A stretch of DNA of 22,760 nt from a virus, in the IMG/VR virus record IMGVR_UViG_3300043444_000461, positions 1 through 22,760 of that record; one strand, 5' to 3'. The position numbers and the translations under genes were made by a program. The notes beneath the pieces were generated by a model, which was not told the origin of the DNA, ran no database searches, and saw nothing but the letters and a program-made list of their open reading frames with translations. Shown here in pieces: positions 6,056-11,759 of the stretch (the first letter of the stretch is position 1; each line of letters starts with the position of its first letter).

Positions 6056-6234
6056 TTGGTCGCCTCCGCTTCTACCGCCAGCCTTAACTGCGTGATCCGG
6101 TTTCCCAGTTGCACCGCGTCGCGTAGCAACTGCTGTAGGATGATGTCCGCCAGCGGTGACGCCTCGCCGATCGCGATAGTGAGCCTCCCGATGCAGCTGA
6201 CTATCTCATGTTCTGCGTTTCGCAATTCGTTCAT
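6052..6234 (-). CDS. small helical protein, 60 aa
   Basis: No family recognised. The composition is helical, with a hydrophobic middle (ADIILQQLLRDAVQL) that could form a dimer helix. The ATG at 6234 has GGGAGG 7 nt upstream, and an upstream in-frame GTG is less likely. It lies just after a strong hairpin terminator and is GTGA-coupled to the helicase gene, so it opens a new operon segment. Confidence 0.6.
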   Translation of the reverse strand: MNELRNAEHEIVSCIGRLTIAIGEASPLADIILQQLLRDAVQLGNRITQLRLAVEAEATK

Positions 6235-6249
6235 GATTCGCCTCCCCAC

Positions 6250-6302
6250 AAAAACGCACGCCGGCGGTTGCGGCGACTACTGGAACCGGCCGCCGGCCGT
6301 GC
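6250..6302 (-). terminator. rho-independent terminator
   Basis: On the minus strand GCAC-g-GCCGGCGG (6302-6290) pairs with CCGCCGGC-GTGC (6267-6256). This gives 12 bp with one bulged base and a 22-nt loop. It is followed by G and a run of five T (6254-6250). It lies 11 nt after the stop at 6314. Readthrough may feed the helicase operon, since I found no good promoter between the two. Confidence 0.6.
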
Positions 6303-6313
6303 TGGACCCTGAC

Positions 6314-6907
6314 TTACGTTGTACCGGCAAGTGTCCTTAGTGCAGTCGTCCAGACCTCGCGGGCCTGTGTCACCGACTCGAAACGATACGATGGATCTCC
6401 GACGGTCTTAAATGCCTTGTGCCCAGCGCATCCCGTCAGACTAAGCGAACCAGTAAAGGTGCCCGTTCGCGACATGCGGAGGCCGCCAGATCGGCCGAGA
6501 AAGTAAGTCCGCGCGTCGTCCGTCGCGGTGAACACTAGGTATTTCGCGGTCTGTCGTGTCTGCGTGAATCCGCAGGCAGTCAGCCCACGGATTGTTAGCT
6601 CTCGATTGTTCATGTCTCTAGCTCCTTGAGTGATAGGTTCGCGGGGGACAAACCACATTTCCGCCTCATCGAATCCGACGGACGCCACCACGTGATGCAG
6701 CAGCCGTCGCGCCGCATGATCGTAGACGGCGAACTCAGACGCGGCAAAGTCGCGTGTCCGCGTGAGTGACGCCAGCGCCTCCGCGACGTCTCCGACACTG
6801 TCCGACCTGACAGCATCGCCGTAGCCGTCGTTGGTCCAGCCGGAGAGGCCGTTGAATTCCTGACCGTCGCGGCGAATCAGTAGCTCATATCGTGGTTGTG
6901 TGGACAT
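6314..6907 (-). CDS. two-part hypothetical protein with an internal in-frame start
   Basis: A 197-aa continuous frame of unknown family. The first half (residues 1-98) is beta-rich with aromatic residues. The second half (99-197, beginning MNNRELTIRGL) reads as a separate small domain with TRTYFLGRSGG-like basic strands. At the junction lies CTCAAGGAGCTAGAGACATG (6632-6613), nearly the same ribosome-binding sequence used by the gene's own start and by the gene at 7479. Either two ancestral genes fused in frame while keeping the second start, or the C-terminal 99-aa product is also made separately. The main ATG at 6907 has AAGGAG 8 nt upstream. Confidence 0.65.
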   Translation of the reverse strand: MSTQPRYELLIRRDGQEFNGLSGWTNDGYGDAVRSDSVGDVAEALASLTRTRDFAASEFAVYDHAARRLLHHVVASVGFDEAEMWFVPREPITQGARDMNNRELTIRGLTACGFTQTRQTAKYLVFTATDDARTYFLGRSGGLRMSRTGTFTGSLSLTGCAGHKAFKTVGDPSYRFESVTQAREVWTTALRTLAGTT

Positions 6908-6937
6908 GGCTCTTGCTCCTTGAGTTGTGCGGAACCG

Positions 6938-7189
6938 TCAATTACACGGCTGCCAGCCTCGCGGCTGACGCCTGTATGTGGTCTCGATGCCCGAGGACGA
7001 GAATCCTATGCCGTCCGCCCCTCTTGAGGCGAACACGCCGCCGTCAGCGGTGGTCTCGATCGACCACCCATTCGCAGCCAGCGTTGCCAGCCGAGACCCT
7101 CGCGGGCCTAGTCTTTTGGCCGCTCGGACAATAGCCAGCGGTGGCACACCAAGCCGACGCATCAGGCGTTTTGAATTTAGGCTGTACAT
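6938..7189 (-). CDS. small basic protein, 83 aa
   Basis: No family recognised. The N-terminal half is strongly basic (SKRLMRRLGVPPLAIVRAAK). The C-terminal half is Gly/Ser-rich and ends in a basic stretch, which would suit nucleic-acid binding, though nothing specific is visible. The ATG at 7189 has GAGGAG 8-9 nt upstream and sits 14 nt after the previous stop, in the three-gene unit driven by the 7662 promoter. Confidence 0.6.
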   Translation of the reverse strand: MYSLNSKRLMRRLGVPPLAIVRAAKRLGPRGSRLATLAANGWSIETTADGGVFASRGADGIGFSSSGIETTYRRQPRGWQPCN

Positions 7190-7203
7190 CTCTTTCTCCT
7201 CAT

Positions 7204-7479
7204 CTAGAAATCCGAGTCCGGTAAATTCTCCTGCTCCGACCGGACGCGGTCTGCCGCGTTCATCTCGGCGAACCCCTCAATTTCCTGGAGGGGACCCGTT
7301 CCGAGCGGGAGCGGCTCGGATGGCTGACACAGCCAGATATACGACTCTGCTTGTGATAGCGCCCGCTGGCGCTTTCGCGACTCAGGCTTTTCAGCCGCAG
7401 CGGCAGCCGCTGCGTGATACTCGTCCCTTAGGCGTGCTGGCGCGATGGCCAGTAGCTCGGCGAACGTTAGTCGGGTCAT
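7204..7479 (-). CDS. hypothetical protein, 91 aa
   Basis: First gene of the unit behind the 7662-7689 promoter. It begins with a likely helical region (TFAELLAIAPARLRDEYHAA), followed by an Ala run and an acidic tail. No family recognised. The ATG at 7479 has AAGGAG 8 nt upstream within CTCAAGGAGCAAGAGCC, a sequence reused before the gene at 6907. A GC-rich leader of about 175 nt with hairpins precedes it and may regulate translation. Confidence 0.6.
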   Translation of the reverse strand: MTRLTFAELLAIAPARLRDEYHAAAAAAAEKPESRKRQRALSQAESYIWLCQPSEPLPLGTGPLQEIEGFAEMNAADRVRSEQENLPDSDF

Positions 7480-7655
7480 GGCTCTTGCTCCTTGAGAAAG
7501 TAAAAGTGCGGGGCCCTCGCTTCGGCGGGCCTCGCGTCTCCCTAGCCCCTGCGTCCGGGGCCGACTCTCGCGATTTAGCTGCGTCTGACTCGCATCGCCC
7601 TCGATTCACCGGGCCGCGTTAGAGGGTTCTTTTTTTCTGTCGTTCCCCCCTCGAC
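7480..7655 (-). promoter_or_regulatory. structured 5' leader with candidate CsrA sites
   Basis: About 175 nt without a credible gene between the promoter and the ATG at 7479. On the minus strand there is a GCCCC/GGGGC hairpin (7561-7545) whose 7-nt loop is GGACGCA, and a second hairpin GGCCC/GGGCC (7531-7512). A GGA in a hairpin loop plus a second GGA inside the ribosome-binding site (7491-7489), about 63 nt apart, is the arrangement that CsrA dimers are known to bridge. The phage carries two csrA genes. The link is inference. Confidence 0.4.
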
Positions 7656-7661
7656 TCTCTC

Positions 7662-7689
7662 ATTGTACTATGTCGCGATTGCGAGGCAA
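7662..7689 (-). promoter_or_regulatory. sigma70-type promoter with overlapping inverted repeat
   Basis: On the minus strand TTGCCT (7689-7684), a 16-nt spacer and TACAAT (7667-7662) form a good -35/-10 pair. ATTGC-GAG-GCAAT (7678-7690) is an inverted repeat over the -35 box, a possible operator. It would drive the genes at 7479, 7189 and 6907. Confidence 0.6.
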
Positions 7690-7700
7690 TGTGCTTTAGC

Positions 7701-7925
7701 CTAATTTTCGGAAGTTTTTTTCTTCGTTCGCCCTAAACCAAAGCCCGGCCCGAAGTTAGGGTTGCCCACAGATTGGCGAATTTTCCTCCGAAGCCGCCGA
7801 ATATCGCGGTCCGAGAACGCCCAGCGGTGCCCGATCGCGGTCCCGTAAGCGGCCGCGTACTGGCGGACAGTGGAGGGGTGGCAGCCGAGTTTCTCGGCAG
7901 TTTCTGCGGTGGAATAGAGTTTCAT
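7701..7925 (-). CDS. small helix-turn-helix regulator (excisionase/MerR-like)
   Basis: A 74-aa DNA-binding protein. The N-terminus (MKLYSTAETAEKLGCHPSTVRQYAA) is a MerR/excisionase-type winged HTH of the HTH_17 kind. It is followed by a basic RDIRRLRRKIRQ helix and a tail NPNFGPGFGLGRTKKK rich in Gly and Lys. It probably acts as a phage regulator; an excisionase role is possible but no integrase is in view. The ATG at 7925 has GGAG 6 nt upstream. The in-frame ATG at 7937 lacks a ribosome-binding site. The gene has its own promoter and a perfect inverted repeat just upstream, consistent with autoregulation. Confidence 0.8.
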   Translation of the reverse strand: MKLYSTAETAEKLGCHPSTVRQYAAAYGTAIGHRWAFSDRDIRRLRRKIRQSVGNPNFGPGFGLGRTKKKTSEN

Positions 7926-7940
7926 GGGCAGCTCCATTGT

Positions 7941-7965
7941 GTCGATAACATCAGATAGTATCGAC
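7941..7965. promoter_or_regulatory. inverted-repeat operator upstream of the HTH gene
   Basis: GTCGATA (7941-7947), an 11-nt spacer and TATCGAC (7959-7965) form a perfect 7-bp inverted repeat, with half-site centres 18 bp apart. It overlaps the -10 box of the candidate HTH promoter and so is placed to repress it. Confidence 0.55.
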
Positions 7966-7985
7966 TGCGGCCGCGCGAGAATCAA
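7957..7985 (-). promoter_or_regulatory. candidate promoter of the HTH gene
   Basis: On the minus strand TTGATT (7985-7980), a 17-nt spacer and GATACT (7962-7957) match the sigma70 consensus at four of six bases each, with ideal spacing. The start of transcription would be near 7950, inside the inverted repeat. Confidence 0.45.
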
Positions 7986-8335
7986 GGCCGGCCCAGATTG
8001 ATCCGCCATTCGGTGCGGGCGGTCTCGTTCATCCACATGCGGTCCGCGACCTCTGGATCGTAGAGCGTCCACGTCTCACGTCGCGTGCGAGCGGTCGCGA
8101 CGTACCGCCGTTTCGTTTCGGTCCAGCGGTTTTCCCAGCAGTCTCCGACTCTCACCGGATCGCCCGCCGTGGCTCGCATCCGCCACGCGATGACGCGGTA
8201 GTCGGGCCCGTGCATCCGCCACCAGATTATTTGCTCGCACAACTCGCGGCCCGTGCAGTCGCCGTAGTGGTTCAGCTCGACGATGTCGGCTTGGATAGAC
8301 GTGATGGGAAGCGAGAGTAGGAGTAGGAGGATCAT
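7982..8335 (-). CDS. small exported protein, 117 aa
   Basis: The N-terminus MILLLLLSLPITSIQA is a hydrophobic signal-peptide-like segment with an Ala-containing cleavage site near residue 16. The mature part is basic and aromatic, with a few Cys (about 31, 37 and 70) that could form disulfides outside the cytoplasm. No family recognised; a role in lysis or at the host surface is only a possibility. The ATG at 8335 overlaps the previous stop by ATGA. A GTG at 8350 would add five residues including Arg, giving a more classical charged signal-peptide N-region. Confidence 0.65.
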   Translation of the reverse strand: MILLLLLSLPITSIQADIVELNHYGDCTGRELCEQIIWWRMHGPDYRVIAWRMRATAGDPVRVGDCWENRWTETKRRYVATARTRRETWTLYDPEVADRMWMNETARTEWRINLGRP

Positions 8336-8850
8336 GTCAGCCGTTCGCACGTGTAGTAATACCTACACTCGTGTGCCGTGCGTGGGAACCACGTCATGAT
8401 AATTTGATCGTCTAAGCCTTTCAGAAATGGCAATTGTTCTTTGGCTCGCGGCATCAGCACAGACGGCTCATATCTCACCGTGTGGCAGCGTAGCCACTTC
8501 GGTCCCGGCCATGTCCGCTCGCGAAAATAATCTTGCCCGTTCATGACCTCGATATGAGAAAAGACGTGCGTGTGTCCCCACTGACTGGCCAGATCACTGC
8601 CGGGACTTGGACAGCGGATTTCGACCGGCGCCCCGATTTTGCAGACCCGCGCCAGTTCTCGCAGGAATGGCCACGGTCCACGCTGTAAGTGTTCGATGCA
8701 ATGACACGAATAGGCTTCGTCAACGCTGTCGTCCGCGAACGGCCACGGCGTAACGTCCAGGTCGTGCCGGATGTCCGCTTGCTCGATCATGTCGCAATTG
8801 ACAAACCCTTCCCCGCGCGGCCACAGCCCACCACCTAGTTCAAGTTTCAC
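8332..8850 (-). CDS. class I SAM-dependent methyltransferase
   Basis: A 172-aa Methyltransf_11-like enzyme. Motif I is LELGGG (residues 3-8), followed by an acidic residue after the next strand (FVNCD, Asp20). The later VDEAYSCHCIEHL (43-55) matches the strand and helix around motif IV (the EHL signature). The substrate is not shown. Its place after a glycosyltransferase-like protein and a 2OG oxygenase suggests modification of a sugar, small metabolite or surface polymer rather than DNA. The GTG start at 8850 overlaps the oxygenase gene by 11 nt. Confidence 0.8.
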   Translation of the reverse strand: MKLELGGGLWPRGEGFVNCDMIEQADIRHDLDVTPWPFADDSVDEAYSCHCIEHLQRGPWPFLRELARVCKIGAPVEIRCPSPGSDLASQWGHTHVFSHIEVMNGQDYFRERTWPGPKWLRCHTVRYEPSVLMPRAKEQLPFLKGLDDQIIMTWFPRTAHECRYYYTCERLT

Positions 8851-9499
8851 GGAACGAAGCTCGCTTTCTGTCGCTCTCGACGCGGCTGGTCGACCACCAA
8901 AACATGGCCAGCGTACGACGCGGTAGTGGCCCGGTGACTTTGCCCACCGCGTGCCAAGTCTCGTCTCCGGCCGTGCCCATCACAACCAGCGTGCCGGCCG
9001 TCGGCGTGATCCGCCGACAATCGCCGCTCGGGTCGCCCAATACCAGCTCGCCGCCCCAGGTATCGCTGAAGTCATCCACGAACACAACCGCCGACGCCAC
9101 GCGAGACCAGCCGGTTACCGGATGCTGGCGAGCGTCAAGATGCAAAGCTAAATGTCCGTCGGTCGGGATCTCGTGCAAGCCAGCACCGTACAGCGTCAGG
9201 TCGGGGAAGGCTGACGGCTCGCCTGTTATTTCCGCCACGTCGATCGCGGCCATGTGGTCGAGCAACAATTCGCAGGCTCGCGGAAGTCCGTCGCGTCCGC
9301 GTGTTGCTCGCTTAATTGCGTATTGGTCTGCGTACGCCACCCAGCCGGGCCACGTCGCCGCCGGCCATTCCACCCGCGCGGCGTTGAGCAGCGATCGCGG
9401 GACCGCATTGTGCCGCACCAAGTGCGGATAGGGTTCGTGGCGGATCACGTCAACCGGAATGGCTGGTGCGACCTTTGCCAAGCGACGTACTGCGGCCAT
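8840..9499 (-). CDS. 2-oxoglutarate/Fe(II)-dependent oxygenase
   Basis: A 219-aa oxygenase of the prolyl-4-hydroxylase-like fold. The iron ligands are His120 and Asp122 (HLD) and His183 (in DETWHAV). Arg194/Arg195, about 11 residues later, are placed to bind 2-oxoglutarate. VVFVDDF and WGGELVLGD form the core jelly-roll strands between them. The enzyme should hydroxylate a protein side chain, nucleic acid base or small molecule while turning 2-oxoglutarate to succinate. Such enzymes are common in tailed phages. The ATG at 9499 was chosen; a TTG at 9514 would extend it by five residues. It overlaps the upstream gene by 55 nt. Confidence 0.85.
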   Translation of the reverse strand: MAAVRRLAKVAPAIPVDVIRHEPYPHLVRHNAVPRSLLNAARVEWPAATWPGWVAYADQYAIKRATRGRDGLPRACELLLDHMAAIDVAEITGEPSAFPDLTLYGAGLHEIPTDGHLALHLDARQHPVTGWSRVASAVVFVDDFSDTWGGELVLGDPSGDCRRITPTAGTLVVMGTAGDETWHAVGKVTGPLPRRTLAMFWWSTSRVESDRKRASFRET

Positions 9500-10671
9500 A
9501 GATTGTCCACCCAATTACGCATCGAATACAGATCGAGCGTCGGCACCTTGCCTTCGCCGAAAATACAACCGGCTTCATCGTCCGCGTAGTGCAGCCCCGG
9601 CCAGGCCTCCACTCCCCACCACATCCGATCAATTCGCTTCCACTCGCGGCGTCGCAGGTCGTCGTTCCGCATCCAGAAAAACGCGCCGGAATAATGCCAC
9701 GCTGATTGGCTGGTGAATCCGCGGCCGTGCTTCAGGAATGACCCCGCAATCGGAAAGTGATCGAGCAACCGTGCCACGAATGGCCAGTAATCGAGGCACG
9801 TTTCGTGCATTGTTCGGGCCCACCGATGAACCGTTTCGCCGTCGTTGACGTTGCGCGAGACGCCTTTACTGTGCGCGTAGTACGTCACGCCGGCCGCCTC
9901 CACACAGCGGCTTATCAGCGGCTCCCATGTCGCCACTTCCCGCAACGTGGGATCGTTCGGCCGCGTGATAAACTCCACGTCGTGACCCGCGAACGCGCTC
10001 CGCGCTTCCGCCGGATCGTCCATGTCCGTGCCGGTCAAGATCGCCACCACCCTGCGACCGTCGAACATCCACAGCCGCCGCACAATCTGCTCCACTGATC
10101 GCCGCCAAGTGCCGTTGCGGAATGGACACAGATGGTAGGCTAGATTCCGTCGCGGCCCGTCTAGCGGTTGCGGCGTCGGGTACTCAATCGCAAACACATT
10201 TTCCACGCGAAACGGTGCCAACTGCTCGGCCGTCATGGCGGTAGCAGCCTTGCGTTCCGTGCGTCCTTGCTCCCAGAGTTTTGCCGCCAGCGATTGGCCG
10301 GGATTGGGAGCAATGCCGCGGCCAGACTCAACTACCGTCCGCACTTCTGCTGGTGGCTTCACGCGTGGTGTCTCCGGTGGCCTGTCCATCCGCTTCGCTT
10401 GTCGCATGGCTTCCCACGCCACGGCCGAGCTCGTGCGCGGCCCGTCGCCATAGACCGCGTACGTGCAGCGCCGACAGTCCGCGACTGGCAATAGATCCCG
10501 CTTGCCGCCAATGTCGATCGGCAGTAAACCAGCTGGGTCGATCGACTGGCAAAACTCCGTCGGTTGCTCCGCGCACGTGCAAGCGTAGAGCGGTTGCCGC
10601 TCCTCACGTCCTCCACAGCACATGTGGAACACGTCGCCCACCCGCTCGCCTTGCAGCCTACAGCGTGCCAC
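9445..10671 (-). CDS. glycosyltransferase-like protein with Cys-rich N-terminus
   Basis: A protein of about 408 aa. The N-terminal 70 residues hold CC, CxC, Cys and CxxC (about residues 18, 19, 31, 33, 41, 66, 69), probably a zinc domain. Residues 175-400 resemble a family of glycosyltransferase-like proteins marked by YAHSKG (265-270), RWARTM (283-288) and HYSGAFFWM (326-334). I know this layout from phage and giant-virus proteins of presumed sugar-transfer function, so the assignment is by pattern and moderate. The GTG at 10671 has GAGG 7 nt upstream and overlaps the previous gene by only 14 nt. An ATG at 10623 is the alternative; a longer start at 10785 would overlap by 128 nt and is unlikely. 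Confidence 0.65.
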   Translation of the reverse strand: MARCRLQGERVGDVFHMCCGGREERQPLYACTCAEQPTEFCQSIDPAGLLPIDIGGKRDLLPVADCRRCTYAVYGDGPRTSSAVAWEAMRQAKRMDRPPETPRVKPPAEVRTVVESGRGIAPNPGQSLAAKLWEQGRTERKAATAMTAEQLAPFRVENVFAIEYPTPQPLDGPRRNLAYHLCPFRNGTWRRSVEQIVRRLWMFDGRRVVAILTGTDMDDPAEARSAFAGHDVEFITRPNDPTLREVATWEPLISRCVEAAGVTYYAHSKGVSRNVNDGETVHRWARTMHETCLDYWPFVARLLDHFPIAGSFLKHGRGFTSQSAWHYSGAFFWMRNDDLRRREWKRIDRMWWGVEAWPGLHYADDEAGCIFGEGKVPTLDLYSMRNWVDNLWPQYVAWQRSHQPFRLT

Positions 10672-11029
10672 GTGTGAGCCTCGCGCGATGGATGGCCTTG
10701 CGGACCAAGAGACTGGCCAGCGTCCGGTTGAACGGCAGGCGACGACGTGAGGCTTCCTCGTGGAGACAATCCAGGACCATGTCAAACCGCGTGTCTTCTC
10801 CCACCGCGTCGCAACGATTCACCAGCCAATCGGACAGGATTGCGTTGACGGGTTGCCGGGCGATCCATTGCCGCATGAAGTCGATATCCGCTTCGGTCAC
10901 GATATCCCGTATCCCGTCCACTCCCCAGCTGTCCATCAATTCCGCGACGAGTTTACACGGGCATTCCGGCTTCGCCCGAATCCACAACGAGTGGAGCATG
11001 TTCGCCAGTTCCGTGCCGGGTCCGCTCAT
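10658..11029 (-). CDS. small phage protein with CxC motif, 123 aa
   Basis: A helical protein beginning GPGTELANMLHS, with PECPCK near residue 22 and ELMDSWGVDGIR after it. I associate this combination with small proteins in planctomycete and phage genomes that sit beside the next gene's Cys-rich domain; their function is unknown. The ATG at 11029 overlaps the previous stop by ATGA. The C-terminus is basic (SLLVRKAIHRARL). Confidence 0.65.
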   Translation of the reverse strand: MSGPGTELANMLHSLWIRAKPECPCKLVAELMDSWGVDGIRDIVTEADIDFMRQWIARQPVNAILSDWLVNRCDAVGEDTRFDMVLDCLHEEASRRRLPFNRTLASLLVRKAIHRARLTRGTL

Positions 11030-11235
11030 GCAGTTATCTTTTCATGTGCTACTTGAACAATAAGCCACGGCTCCTGCTCCTGGAGTCTCACCAGCACAAC
11101 CCTTGAGCCACGTCGGCCGCACAATTCTCGAATTCCTGACCTCACGCTAAGTGTTGTGTCGGTAGTGGTCACCACCACATATTCCGAAGAAGGAAACATG
11201 TCTTCGTCTAGCGTTCCTAGCATAATATTGCTCAT
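11026..11235 (-). CDS. hypothetical protein, 69 aa
   Basis: A small protein starting MSNIMLGTLDEDMF, beta-rich with Thr/Val runs (YVVVTTTDTTLSV), ending in VRLQEQEPWLIVQVAHE. No family recognised. The ATG at 11235 overlaps the previous stop by ATGA, and the next gene is again ATGA-coupled. It is part of the late operon behind the 951-aa virion protein. Confidence 0.6.
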   Translation of the reverse strand: MSNIMLGTLDEDMFPSSEYVVVTTTDTTLSVRSGIRELCGRRGSRVVLVRLQEQEPWLIVQVAHEKITA

Positions 11236-11753
11236 GGTGTCCCCGTCAGTTTTAGATAGGTCAATGCCCCTGGTGAACCCGTGCAGCAAGACGAATCCGA
11301 CAGCACGCCGTCGAACACGTCTACCCAGGTGTAGTCGAGGCACCCGCTTTGCTCGGTGTCCGTCGCCACGCTACGCCACCCGCTATTACTGGTTGCCTTG
11401 ATCCGCACGTTCAGTGTGGTGTGCGTGTTGCAGACAATGCTTTCCGGTCCCGGAATGCTCGGCGAGCCAGTCGCCGCGGAACAAACCGCCTCGACTTCAA
11501 AATCCGCCGGGCTAGTACACCAGCCAGTATACGAGCCCCGCCAACAATTATCGGCTTCCACCCACGGCAACGAAAACGTAATCACCGCCGGCTGCGGGTC
11601 GATTGGGCAGCCCCATTTCATTTCGCAGGTCAGCGTCTTACCTCGCAAGCGGTAGCAACAGCATTCGCCGCCGTCGCAACAGCAAGCCGGGTCCATCGCG
11701 ACTTGTCCGCCATCGAATAGTAGCACCCCACCCCAGAAATAAGGTCCGCTCAT
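11232..11753 (-). CDS. Cys-rich secreted or virion protein, 173 aa
   Basis: The protein contains two triple-Cys runs, CCCDGGECCC, near residue 25, plus about ten more Cys, with many Thr, Ser and Trp residues. There is no membrane helix or clear signal peptide. The composition is that of a disulfide- or metal-stabilised extracellular or virion protein. It follows the 951-aa virion-type gene, whose C-terminal part is also Cys-rich, so the two may form one structure. The ATG at 11753 lies 6 nt after the preceding stop. Family not recognised. Confidence 0.65.
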   Translation of the reverse strand: MSGPYFWGGVLLFDGGQVAMDPACCCDGGECCCYRLRGKTLTCEMKWGCPIDPQPAVITFSLPWVEADNCWRGSYTGWCTSPADFEVEAVCSAATGSPSIPGPESIVCNTHTTLNVRIKATSNSGWRSVATDTEQSGCLDYTWVDVFDGVLSDSSCCTGSPGALTYLKLTGTP

Positions 11754-11759
11754 AAATGC

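Noticed and set aside
7391-7609. 72-codon minus-strand frame in the leader of the 7479 gene
   Set aside because: The composition is Arg/Ser/Gly-rich as expected from GC-rich non-coding sequence, it lacks a ribosome-binding site and it overlaps a better gene in another frame.
7621-7660. T-rich run (7629-7636) as a plus-strand terminator
   Set aside because: No convincing stem precedes it on the plus strand and no plus-strand gene ends nearby.
9445-10785. Longer start (10785) for the glycosyltransferase-like gene
   Set aside because: It would overlap the preceding gene by 128 nt, and the extra residues are Arg/Ser/Trp-rich shadow-type sequence.
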